Below are positions 54,861 to 64,000 of a stretch of 64,000 nucleotides of DNA, one piece after another. Under the pieces are notes generated by a model. It saw only the letters and a program-made list of their open reading frames with translations, had not been told where the DNA came from and did no database searches. Position 1 is the stretch's first letter, and each line of letters begins with the position of its first letter. A program made the position numbers and the translations under genes. This stretch comes from Ryuthela nishihirai (taxonomy: Eukaryota > Arthropoda > Arachnida > Araneae > Heptathelidae): positions 61,840,946-61,904,945 of the forward strand of contig JAWZYU010000013.1 of NCBI GenBank assembly GCA_038380435.1. The letters run 5' to 3'.

Positions 54861-57199
54861 ATGTAGGGAGTGACTGCATTAATTTCACCATGTTGCACTC
54901 ATGCAGAACTAGAGATTAGTGAATAGAATTTTTCCCGACAACTGTATATCATTAGCTAGCCGCGCATCTGCTGGATTATTGGAACTTGCCACCGTCTGCA
55001 CTTGACCTCTTTCGGCACCAGCATTCCTCATTTGTAGTTCCAGCATTCTAAACATTCTCACTCTCCTTTTCTCTTTCTCCTTCTGCTGCTCCTAAAGTAA
55101 AAATATTAAACAAGATTTTGTAACAATTTGATTGCAGTGGGCAAGTGCAACAGCAGCAGCTCAGAATAGATGAGTGTGGATAATTAACTTGCAGTGGTAT
55201 TGATCCTAATAGTCCATGGTAGCTTGAGGATTTTACATGTGTATATGGATGCATGAATGTATACACAGGAAATGATCAGAAAAATCGAAACATTCTCATC
55301 TTATGTCAATGGAGAATCAAATTCGAGGCTCCGTAACTGGTTAATTAATTTTTTTTATGAAAATACATGACTGAAGGTAAATATACAATGTCAATCAAAC
55401 TGTTTAAATTTCGTTTAAAAAAAGTATCCGTTAAGTATATTTTTTGATGTTGACGTATGAAAGGTTATAGAAGTTTTAAAATTTAATATCAAAGATGTCA
55501 ATCATAAGAATTTCCTTAGAAGTTAATTTAAACTTCTAAAAGTGTTATTTCAAACCATTTAATATAATAAGTGCTACTTTTAGAATTTTGTGCAAATAAT
55601 TCTTTCAATAATTGTAAGTTTTACATAAGTTTCTTAGGTCGGACTTTGATGCTGTTAAGTATTCGAGCTTTCATAGCTCTTTAAATAAGCAACAAATATT
55701 ATTGAAAACCTATTTTTAAATTGATATAACCTTATTTTCCTATAGAAAGGGCATTGTGCAAACTACGGATCTTCAAATTTGACTTTCCATAGACTTAACA
55801 TGGAGATATTTCTATTTCTATATCCAGAATATCTATGTATGTGTGTATGTATGTATGTATGGTGTAAAAAAAAATTATTTACAAAAGAATAATATTTAAT
55901 AATCTGGTTTCTCTCAGAATGGAGCTCATTTCTCCAGTATCACTATTCCACCAGCAGACTCGGTCTAAAAAAAGGAAATAAAGGAAATATGGAATTGTGG
56001 GAGGCAGAAAGAAAATAAAGCTAACCTTCTTTTCTTGTTCATAAAATTCTCTAGGTAGGAAGCAAGGGAGATGTGCGGCCTCCTTTCTTTTATAATGCTG
56101 TCCCCTGTATTATACCTGGCAGTGCCCTCCAGTCGTAAAGAAAAGGAGGCTTTTTCCTATTGTTTCCTGCTGTGGAATATTTCTGAGATGTATCGGAGAC
56201 TTCAGCGAAGGAACCCTCTCCATCCTGACCCTGCTCTTCAGAGACATCTCGGCATCGCTTCAAGTAGATTCTGAAGTGCCAACTGGGACTGATGGCTCCA
56301 ACGGAAGATTTCCAGATACTGAGGCCAGATGCAGGGATGCCTCGACAACTGGAGTCTGCATGTGCTCACGCTCTTTGATGTTGTCCGCCTTATCAGCGCG
56401 CACTGCTCTCTGCCCTCTGTCCCATTCATCACCGGGCGCCGTCATAACTCATTTATCAGCTCCGCATCATCTCAGAAATTAAATCGAGGCCAACGCATTG
56501 GGATGGCACCTGAGATTGATCCTGCCATCTATCGGTGGGTAATGGAATTGTTCTCCTGTGCGACTCGTTGACAAAAGAAACGCTCGTCATTAAATCTGTG
56601 AGACAAATGATACTACAGTAATTTGATATTGTGGAAAAAAGATTCATGAAAGCAAATTATGATTGCATCTAATGTTATTACATTAAAACCGATTAAACAT
56701 TATCATTTTGTTCTTCGCATTACTTTCCTAGAAATTTCTGTATAGTTGACGATGTTGGCAACCAAAACAATACAAACAATTCTTCAAATTCGTGAAACAC
56801 TACAATATTTTAAGGGTCACATTGCACGTGAAAAGGGCAGGACCTAAGGGGAGGTGGCAGGGGATACATGACCCCACCCCTTTGAGAATGCTAATAATCC
56901 TAGGATAAGGTAGGATTATAAATGGAAGCCAAAAACATCTGCACATTTAGTACAATTTTCAAGAATTTTCTTTGAAACTTCTAAAACGAAGGGAAATGTG
57001 CAATGCTACGATATAAATTCAGTCTCTTACTCTTTCCCCTCTCCATTTTTTTGTAGATCCTGGCCTGCACATTAGTACGATAGGTAGATACTATATTGAA
57101 TTATGACAAGTGTTAGCTACATATGCCTCAACTAATTTCAATAACATTATCCTTTTTTCACGCAGTACATATTTACTTCGAGGTTAGACTGCTTTCGAT
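54861..57199. other. no gene recognised
   Basis: AT-rich, with a (TATG)n run at 55838-55861. At 56060-56570 the sequence is GC-richer and has frames of 60 to 80 codons on both strands, none recognised; it could hide an exon, but no splice pair or family supports one. Confidence 0.35.
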
Positions 57200-57870
57200 A
57201 TAATGTACTTTGATTTAAATGATTTTCGCATTTTCTTTGTACTGAAGAATCCAAAGATTATCTTAGGAATGTTTGCTGTATAATGCACTGAGATATCAGA
57301 GGTCTTCTAAAGGATATGTGTTTCGTCTGTTCTAATCATATATCATTACTGGATGTTTAATCCCTAGGCATTAAGGTATCACAGGTTTTCTAAAGGTTGT
57401 GTATGTTATATGTGTTCATAAGTACCATATGTCATATAATGTAGGTTTATGTTTTCTATGTACTATGCCATCATAGGTCGTCTAATGGATGTTTATAAAT
57501 CACCTCATCCTTTTAAACACATGATTGCATTTTCTGCGCATTGAAGCATCATAGACCTTATGCATGTTTTTTAAAACAGTTTTATGTTATTGGGGTTAGT
57601 CATCGGAGCTCTTCTAAAAATATTTATGTTTACCGCAAAGTGAGGCTTCAGAAGTCATCATATGTAATGGATGTTTATTGTCACTGCGCTTCATAGATTT
57701 TTAGAGGATGTGTTTGTGCACTGATTTATCAAAGGACTTCTAACGACTATTTACGATTTCTAGTTATTGGTGTATCAAGAGTAATTTAATACAGATTTAT
57801 AGAATTTTGATCTATTAAGTTATCGGAAGTCGTACAATGAATGTTTCTGTGTATCTTCCGAAAATGGTAG
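57200..57870. repeat. degenerate tandem array, unit about 45-50 bp
   Basis: Around ten to twelve diverged units following the pattern CACTGAG-TATCAGAGG-CTTCTAAAGGATG-TTTATGTTTTCTG. Clear units are near 57285, 57370, 57468, 57540, 57598, 57640 and 57718. No coding sense. Confidence 0.55.
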
Positions 57871-57959
57871 GCATGACATGAACTGCGCAGGTTGCCCAAG
57901 CTGGAATAGATTATCTTTCAGGTAAGTGATTGTCAAGACCATTTTTGTTTTCATTTTTC

Positions 57960-58887
57960 ATTAAAATAAGCCATAATATACGACTCGGTTTATCAGAAGT
58001 TCTTCTAAAAGATATTCTTACAATAGTAGATGGACTTCAAAAATATCAAAATTGAAATTCAAAAACACCAATATATGCGATTCAGTTTACGAAAAGTTTG
58101 ATTCCACCATTAAATCTATATAACAATAACAAAATGACTACTTCTCTTTCTACTTTTTTCATGCAAAAATACCCAAAACGTACGTTGCAATTTAAGAAAA
58201 GTTTGACCGAAATATTAAATTTACAGCAACAGCAAATGCATCACTTTTGTTTCCTTTTCGTTTCAAAATGCTAAAATGTAAGATTAGGTTTATCAGAGGT
58301 TTGATTGCCCATTAAGTCTATAACAATAGGAAATGGATTATTTTGTTTCTTTTATAACTTATAAATGGCAACATATACGATTAGGTTTATCAGATATCTG
58401 ATCGAACCATTAAATCTATAACAATAGCAAATTGACTATTTTTGTTTCCCTTTTCATTTAAAATGCCAAAATATACGATTCTGCTTATTAGAAATTTGAT
58501 TGAACCACTAAGTCTATAACTATCACAAATGGGCTACTTTTTTTCCCTTTTCATTCAAAAATTCTATAGGATTAAGTTTATCAGCGTTGGGTTGTCTTAC
58601 CATTGAGTGGTACTTTTTTGCTCACAATTGGCTAAAAGTAGGTTAGGGTAAGGGGACCCACTGGGGAGTTATTGGCAGACAGATAGTAGCTTCCCGTCAA
58701 GGCCATCCAGTGTGTTCTTTATCGTGCAAATTTATCAGAAGTTTGTTGCACCATTAAATCCGTAATAATAACAAATTGATTATTTTGCTTCCATTTTTAT
58801 TCAAAAATGCCAAAATATACGATTCGGTTTATCAGAAGTTTGATTGAACCATTAAATCTATAACAATAGCAAATGCACCATTTTTGT
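57960..58887. repeat. tandem array, unit about 98 bp
   Basis: Seven to eight direct units. Each carries CCATTAAATCTATAACAAT, CAAAATATACGATT and GGTTTATCAGAAGTTTGAT in that order. Clear starts are near 58112, 58210, 58309, 58410, 58505, 58748 and 58850. A SINE fragment sits inside at 58585-58730. The unit length and AT content are like a short local satellite. Confidence 0.8.
58585..58730 (-). mobile_element. SINE fragment inside the 98-bp array
   Basis: A 5'-truncated minus-oriented SINE with its tail at the left (CGTTGGGTTGTCTTACC) and body words CTTCCCGTCAAGGCCATCC. It is bracketed by TTTATCAG at 58577-58584 and 58731-58738, a word that is part of the array unit. So it inserted after the array formed. 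Confidence 0.85.
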
Positions 58888-61800
58888 GTTTAGCTTAACT
58901 TGCGAATCCTGAGCTTGAGTGTTTTGTAATTTTTTCTACCGAGCTTTTGCAAGACCTTGATTTGTGAATTACTGTTGTAAATCGTAACTTGGAAATTTAG
59001 AAATTGTTCTGTAGGTTAATTTTATTTCTACGTATTAAGCTCTGAACACAATTGTTTTTGTTTTTTCATTGTTTTACGATTAAGTACTTAAACCTAAGCA
59101 AATCAAAATGCTTAAGCTGAAGTAGTAAACTATACATGGCAAGAGTTTATTATATTACTTTTTTGTACTTTACAATTTACATATTTTTTAAAATTTCAAT
59201 AAATTGCTTAATAGGTAATAAAATAAAATTTAATGAATCATTTTAATTACAGAACTTTAATAATTACTTGAGTATAGGCTGATGTAAGCTACTAATACGA
59301 GTTACACATTTTAGTTTTGACCTGTGATACCTTAATGCATAGTGAAAAAAAGCAGTGCATTTGCAAGTTCATTACTCGCAATTATTTTGTTCCATTCAAT
59401 TTAAAAACTGCTATGCAAGTAGCTAAACAAAGACACTTATTTCATGGAAAATATTTTGATATATATTCATATTCTTGACACATATTTTATATGCAATATT
59501 TATCGTAAAAAATACATACTGATATAAATGCATTTTCAAACCCTGCTTATTGACAACTCAATAGTGCTAATATAAAATTTTAAAATTTGTGTTTATTCCA
59601 AAATGATTTTCCACATTTTAACTCTGCTGATTTTGGATATAGTGTTAATTTTGCTCTTCTATTTGGCAAAGATTTCTTGAAAATTGGGAAGAAAGGAAAA
59701 GGTCTAGTCCAATGACATGCCTTCTCTTCCTGTTACATCACGTGATCGAGATGGCAGTGGGAAAGCCGTGAATATTCGGGAAACTATTACGTCATAGTTG
59801 TTGTGGAAAAATATATTTGTTTTTCAACATTTAAAGCACAATGAAATGCGATCTAATGCCAACTAAAATGATCCAGTTATGTTTGGAATCAGCGTGCAGG
59901 AATTACCATATAATAGATAAAGAATTTAAGACGTGTTCTGCGTAGAGTTTCGTATATATGCAGAACGATATCAAACGTGCCCCGTTATTCTTTGTGAAGC
60001 ATTGTCGGCATAGGGACCAAAGACTTTTGAGCCATTTCCGGTGGGTTCCGGCTGACTAGCGCCAGAATTTACATTCACGTCTGCTGTCCTGTATTCATGC
60101 AAGTGGTGATGACATCTCCAGAGATTAAAAGTGAGCGATAACTCTTCTCCTGTTCCTCCACGTGCAAGGCGCTCCTACCACAAGATACAACCCCAGGGAG
60201 GCAATCAGGACCATGGCATCACAACGTCCCTGGGAAAGGAAGCGACCTACATGGTAGAGAGCGCAACATCAAAAAACACTCAAGCACCACTAATTTGCTC
60301 TTTCTGATTGGTGGATGCTGACCAATGGAAGGGGCATTGATTTGATGATGATGATGATCATCATCATCATCATCACAACAGATGACACCTTTTGTGAAGA
60401 GGAAAACCCGAATCGAGCAGGGCAAGTCAGGGACAGAAAAGTTTTAGGCTACGGGGAGAGAAAGTTTTGGGGGGGCAGAGAAAGGAGTTATGAGAAAAAG
60501 TTTGCATAGCGGCGAGAAAGTCCTTGTATCGGTTAGTCAACTCTTAGAGAGCCGGTGCTGTGATGAGCGATGTTATCAACTACACCAACTGTATGTAACG
60601 TATCTGATGTATCATGTGATTGTAAAAATAATGTGAAAGTGTTTTGTGGGCCAGAATTTCAATAAATATTAATTATTTTATTGTTAAGAGTGATTTTTAT
60701 GTGTATAATTGAAATTAAGATTTAAATATCAAAATCAGAACGCGATGCATATAAGATTCCAGCGGGGAAGAGCAAAATATCATTGGGACTCTAGTGCCCA
60801 TGATTTTATGATTTTTTTATTAAATGGAAACTGCAAAACGATCAGTGACTAAATGGGATATTAAGACTGAATGGGAGGATTGCCAATGCACATAAGCCTC
60901 TTTTCCTTTCCTCCCCTACACCTCATATAACAGACAATCAAAACTAATTACTCAGACTTCTAGACTGATCCTACTGCAACGTTATTTTAACTTTAATTCT
61001 AGATCACGCTCAAACTCAGTGAAGAACCACTAGAAAAAAAACATGCTTAAAGAATCGCAAGAAAATTTCTCTACTTAAAAACGGAAACTTAATTTCTAAG
61101 GATTAATTAATTTGGAAAAAAGCTATATTTTTCAGAAATCAAGAGCATATCTTGATTAAAACACAAAAGTATAATTTTTTAAATTAATACGATTAATTGA
61201 CAAACTTATTTAGGTATACACCTAAAAATGGAGAGGTAAAAAAATTGGAAGAAATGAGCCAAGTTCAGTATATTGATTATTTTCTTTTATGAGATTAAAT
61301 TCTTTTGCAATGAGCCAAATATGAGACGGGACTGATTTAGATTAATATTTAAATAAAGAATGCGCAAAATTGAATATTTTATTCGTTTAGGTCAATACGA
61401 GACCGACAAGAAGCAACATACTTTCTATAAGTCAGAGTACTTCATTTTCTGTATCGAAAAGTTAGGAATAGGAACGCTAAATCTCTCAGGAAAATCAGGG
61501 AACGGATTTCTTGTCATCTGCCAAGCTGACTGTTGCTGACAGCGCTTCTAGTTGCAGCTTTATCGCAGCTCGTCGTCGTAGTCTCGTGACAAGAAAGCGG
61601 AGCTCTCTTTCTTCGTTGGTGAGTCATGCATGCCAATGAGGTTCTAACGACTTCGTAAATGGATCCAAGTGACATACAACCTTGTCAGCAGCTGCCTGAA
61701 AGAAGGACTTAACTGATAGGTGACACTTTCACAACTCGAAGAAGGGGAGAATGAATTTTATGCAGTTTTCTGGAAATAAAGTTGTGATTGCATAAATATG

Positions 61801-62399
61801 TTGTGATTATCTGGAAATAAAGTTGAGTGTATTCATTGGTGTCTCTATGAAAAATACTTCCTTTTTCGTTAATGAAATAAACATTGTAATAGGAAATAAT
61901 TTATTATTTGGTTTCTAGAGCTTTAAAGATGAAGGGAGCGAATGCGCAGACGATGTACGTTAGGGATTAACATAATTGATTGACAAGATTTTCCTTTTTA
62001 AGATGACACTTTTCGGCAGCCTTATTGCTGTCGGAAAGAAGTATTATTTTCCTTAAAAAGTTATAATGTCTATTTGACTTAATAAATTACAAATGGACCA
62101 AAAATTATAAATTTACGCTTTGAGCTTCAAGCATAATTATCAATATAGTGCTCACTATTTAAATTTGAACGCCTATATTGAATCCATTTTGAACAGTTAA
62201 TTCATATGGTGGGATGAGTAAAAGTTATATACAGGAGACTTTGTGTACGTGGGACATAGCCAAAAATAGTTTTTTGAGGAGCCCAAGTATAAATTTCTCA
62301 TAGGATGAACATGAAAAAAACTTATCATGGAAGGGAAAAATATTCAGTATGCAACGTTTCTCTTAGTCTTGGTAAAAAATAAAAGTATCTACATACAAA
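58888..62399. other. no gene recognised; palindromic trinucleotide run at 60344-60375
   Basis: Mostly AT-rich and non-repetitive. A (GAT)n run turns directly into (ATC)n at 60344-60375, forming a palindrome. GC-richer patches at 59700-60240 and 61500-61700 may be regulatory or exonic. The second ends in a donor-like TTG|GTGAGT at about 61618, after about 45 open codons without an ATG. Neither is strong enough to call a gene. Confidence 0.35.
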
Positions 62400-64000
62400 A
62401 TCCTCATGCAGCCGTGAGCTACCGAGGTCCAACCAGGCTGTGTAATTTTCTTCTCCAGACGTATCTTTTTTGAGCTACAGCTGCTGCATTTGGCCACTCT
62501 AGGCCAATTCTAGCAAGGTCTTATTTGGCATTGTCAGCCCACTGCATCCTAAGTATCCCCCTTTTTCTGATACCCTTGCGTACACTGTTCATAATCCTCT
62601 TTGCCAATCTGCAGCTATGCATACCGGCAACATGGCCAAACCAACGCTGTTTCTCTCTGCACAATATGCTGCTCAAAGGAGGTTGATGACTCCTTCTTCT
62701 AACCTCATCATTACTTACAAAGTCAAACCACCTAATGCCCAAGATACTGCGTAAGCATCTAGAATCAAAGTTATCAAGTTTCTTGTTATCCAGCTTACAA
62801 AGGCTTCACGTTTCTCTACCATAACTAACCTTAGAAAGAACCAAACTATTATACAGCATAATTTTAGTCTTTAGGTGTATACGCTTATTTTTCCTTACTC
62901 TCCAAAGATTCTTATTCTTTTATTTATCTCATGCCGCACATCACAGTATCTGTTACATAGCTCCGAAGATAATTAAACCGAGACACTTGCTAATAGTACC
63001 AGTCTCATCAACAGTCTCATCTCATATTACCAGTCTCATCAACAGCCCCAATGAACGAATTCTTCTCATCAACATCAATAGCCAACAGGGCCAAATCATA
63101 TGCATAGTCTAAATCAGAAATTTTGAAATCTCCAGACCATTTAAGGCCAAATTCTTTCCCTTGCAAAGAATTTCGCATTACATAATCAATAACTAAACTA
63201 AAGAGAAAAGGAAACAAAACGTACCCTTGTCTAAATTGCAATGCTAAGCCAATCGCTGCAAGACGTACCAACTCTCACACACGACTCAGTGTTATTATAG
63301 AGAGCTCTCATTACACTAACTAACTTATCAGGTATTCCACACAATCTAACACTCAACCACAAATTATGTCGCTCAACAGAGTCAAAAGCCTTTTTGAAAA
63401 AATGTAAAGCTTGCAATCAAAGATTTCTGAAACTCTGAACACGTCTTCAAGAATCTGCCGAAGTGAAAATATTTGATCAATACATCCCATACCACTTCTG
63501 AATCCACAATGTTCATCACGCAGTTGTCCATCAACCAAATTCTTAATTCTCTTAAGTATAATCATGCAAGAACTTTACCTTTAGAATACTTTTAATAATA
63601 AGAAACAACACCTTTATCATAAAAAATATTCAAAAATTCAGTGAGCCACGTGACAACACAAATGTTTCCAGCTCTAAGCGTTTCAGTGGTGATTTTGTCC
63701 ACCCCTAGGGATTTATGCAGTTTTAATTTAGAGCTACTCAATGCGACTTCAGAATGTGATATAGGGCCATCAGAAAAGCCCGTAATGCATCTATCCTCAT
63801 TAGATACAATGGGAATAGAAAACATCACATTATTTAGAACATCTTTGAAATGCTAAGCCCACCTAGCCATCACCCACCTAGTCTTTGTGTACCTGTTTGT
63901 TGTTTTACCTCTGAGCGGCACTTTTTTGCACACCATGGGCTAAATGGCCGTACCTGTTTATTTCTTCCCACATAAAACATTAACAATCTGATACAGCCTC
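62400..64000 (-). mobile_element. RTE retrotransposon, copy 3 (runs past the window end)
   Basis: The 3' part of the family in minus orientation. Legible pieces: C-terminal 62742-62521 (WFGHVAGMHSCRLAKRIMN), palm 63271-63017 (ISDLDYAYDLALLA, a YADD box changed to YAYD), 63416-63231, 63565-63353 (CGFRSGMGCIDQIFSLRQ) and 63828-63592 (KSLGVDKITTETLRAG). The (ATC)n tail is absent or lost near 62400. A short SINE tail is inserted at 63899-63949. The 5' half lies beyond 64000. Confidence 0.88.
63899..63949 (-). mobile_element. 51-bp SINE 3' end inserted in RTE copy 3
   Basis: Only the last 50 or so bases of the SINE (complement of GTTGTTTTACCTCTGAGCGG onward). They are flanked by a perfect 10-bp duplication, GTACCTGTTT, at 63889-63898 and 63950-63959. 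The empty site is visible in RTE copies 1 and 2, where the equivalent sequence runs through uninterrupted. Confidence 0.9.

Noticed and set aside
61480..61634. Possible exon with donor TTG|GTGAGT
   Set aside because: About 45 open codons but no ATG, no acceptor and no known protein; not enough to call.

Overview
This is a repeat-dominated animal nuclear sequence, not a bacterial one. It has short coding islands with GT/AG splice borders, AT-rich introns, tRNA-derived SINEs with target-site duplications, RTE-type non-LTR retrotransposons, Tc1/mariner, Tigger, hAT and piggyBac remnants, Ty3/gypsy pieces and microsatellites. The mixture suggests an arthropod, most likely a chelicerate such as a spider. 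That is an inference from element style; no species marker was seen.

Host gene content is small. One clear internal exon of an SLC16-type monocarboxylate transporter lies at 3448-3660 (+). A CpG-rich block at 20610-21260 looks like a promoter plus a first coding exon (+), with a good splice donor after 21260 and a short upstream reading frame. Nothing else could be tied to a host gene with confidence.

The most notable object is an LTR retroelement at 8801-12175 on the minus strand. Its two 637-bp LTRs differ at one base, so the insertion is young. It has a primer-binding site matching a tRNA-Leu 3' end and a polypurine tract. It carries one intact 707-codon frame. That frame joins an 11-residue-repeat coiled coil, a long segment I could not identify, a captured internal piece of thymidine phosphorylase, and the GPY/F tail of a Ty3/gypsy integrase. 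Protease, reverse transcriptase, RNase H and the integrase core are absent. It appears to be a non-autonomous element that has transduced a host nucleoside-metabolism gene.

Layout: 1-3.4 kb, tandem repeats and a dead Tc1 copy; 3.4-5.1 kb, transporter exon and degenerate tandem repeats; 5.3-8.7 kb, two SINEs and a dead Tigger; 8.8-12.2 kb, the LTR element; 14-19 kb, RTE fragments, a satellite-like array and a foldback element; 19.7-21.3 kb, SINE and putative first exon; 22.3-25.9 kb, a nearly full-length but broken RTE copy; 26-28.2 kb, a hAT relic split by a SINE, a second SINE and a possible solo LTR; 29.2-31.3 kb, a Tc1 element and a piggyBac MITE; 31.5-38.5 kb, a cluster of SINEs from several tRNA-like heads; 39-45.3 kb, two Tc1 relics, a mariner-type MITE, RTE pieces and a second foldback copy; 45.3-48.7 kb, a second long RTE copy; 52.2-53.6 kb, a Ty3/gypsy integrase relic; 54-54.9 kb, a second satellite block and an RTE piece; 57.2-58.9 kb, two tandem arrays; 62.4-64 kb, a third RTE copy that runs off the window.

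Several elements are nested and carry clear target duplications, which gives a relative order: a SINE inside the hAT relic, a SINE fragment inside the 98-bp tandem array, and a 51-bp SINE tail inside the third RTE copy. All inserted after their hosts were in place.
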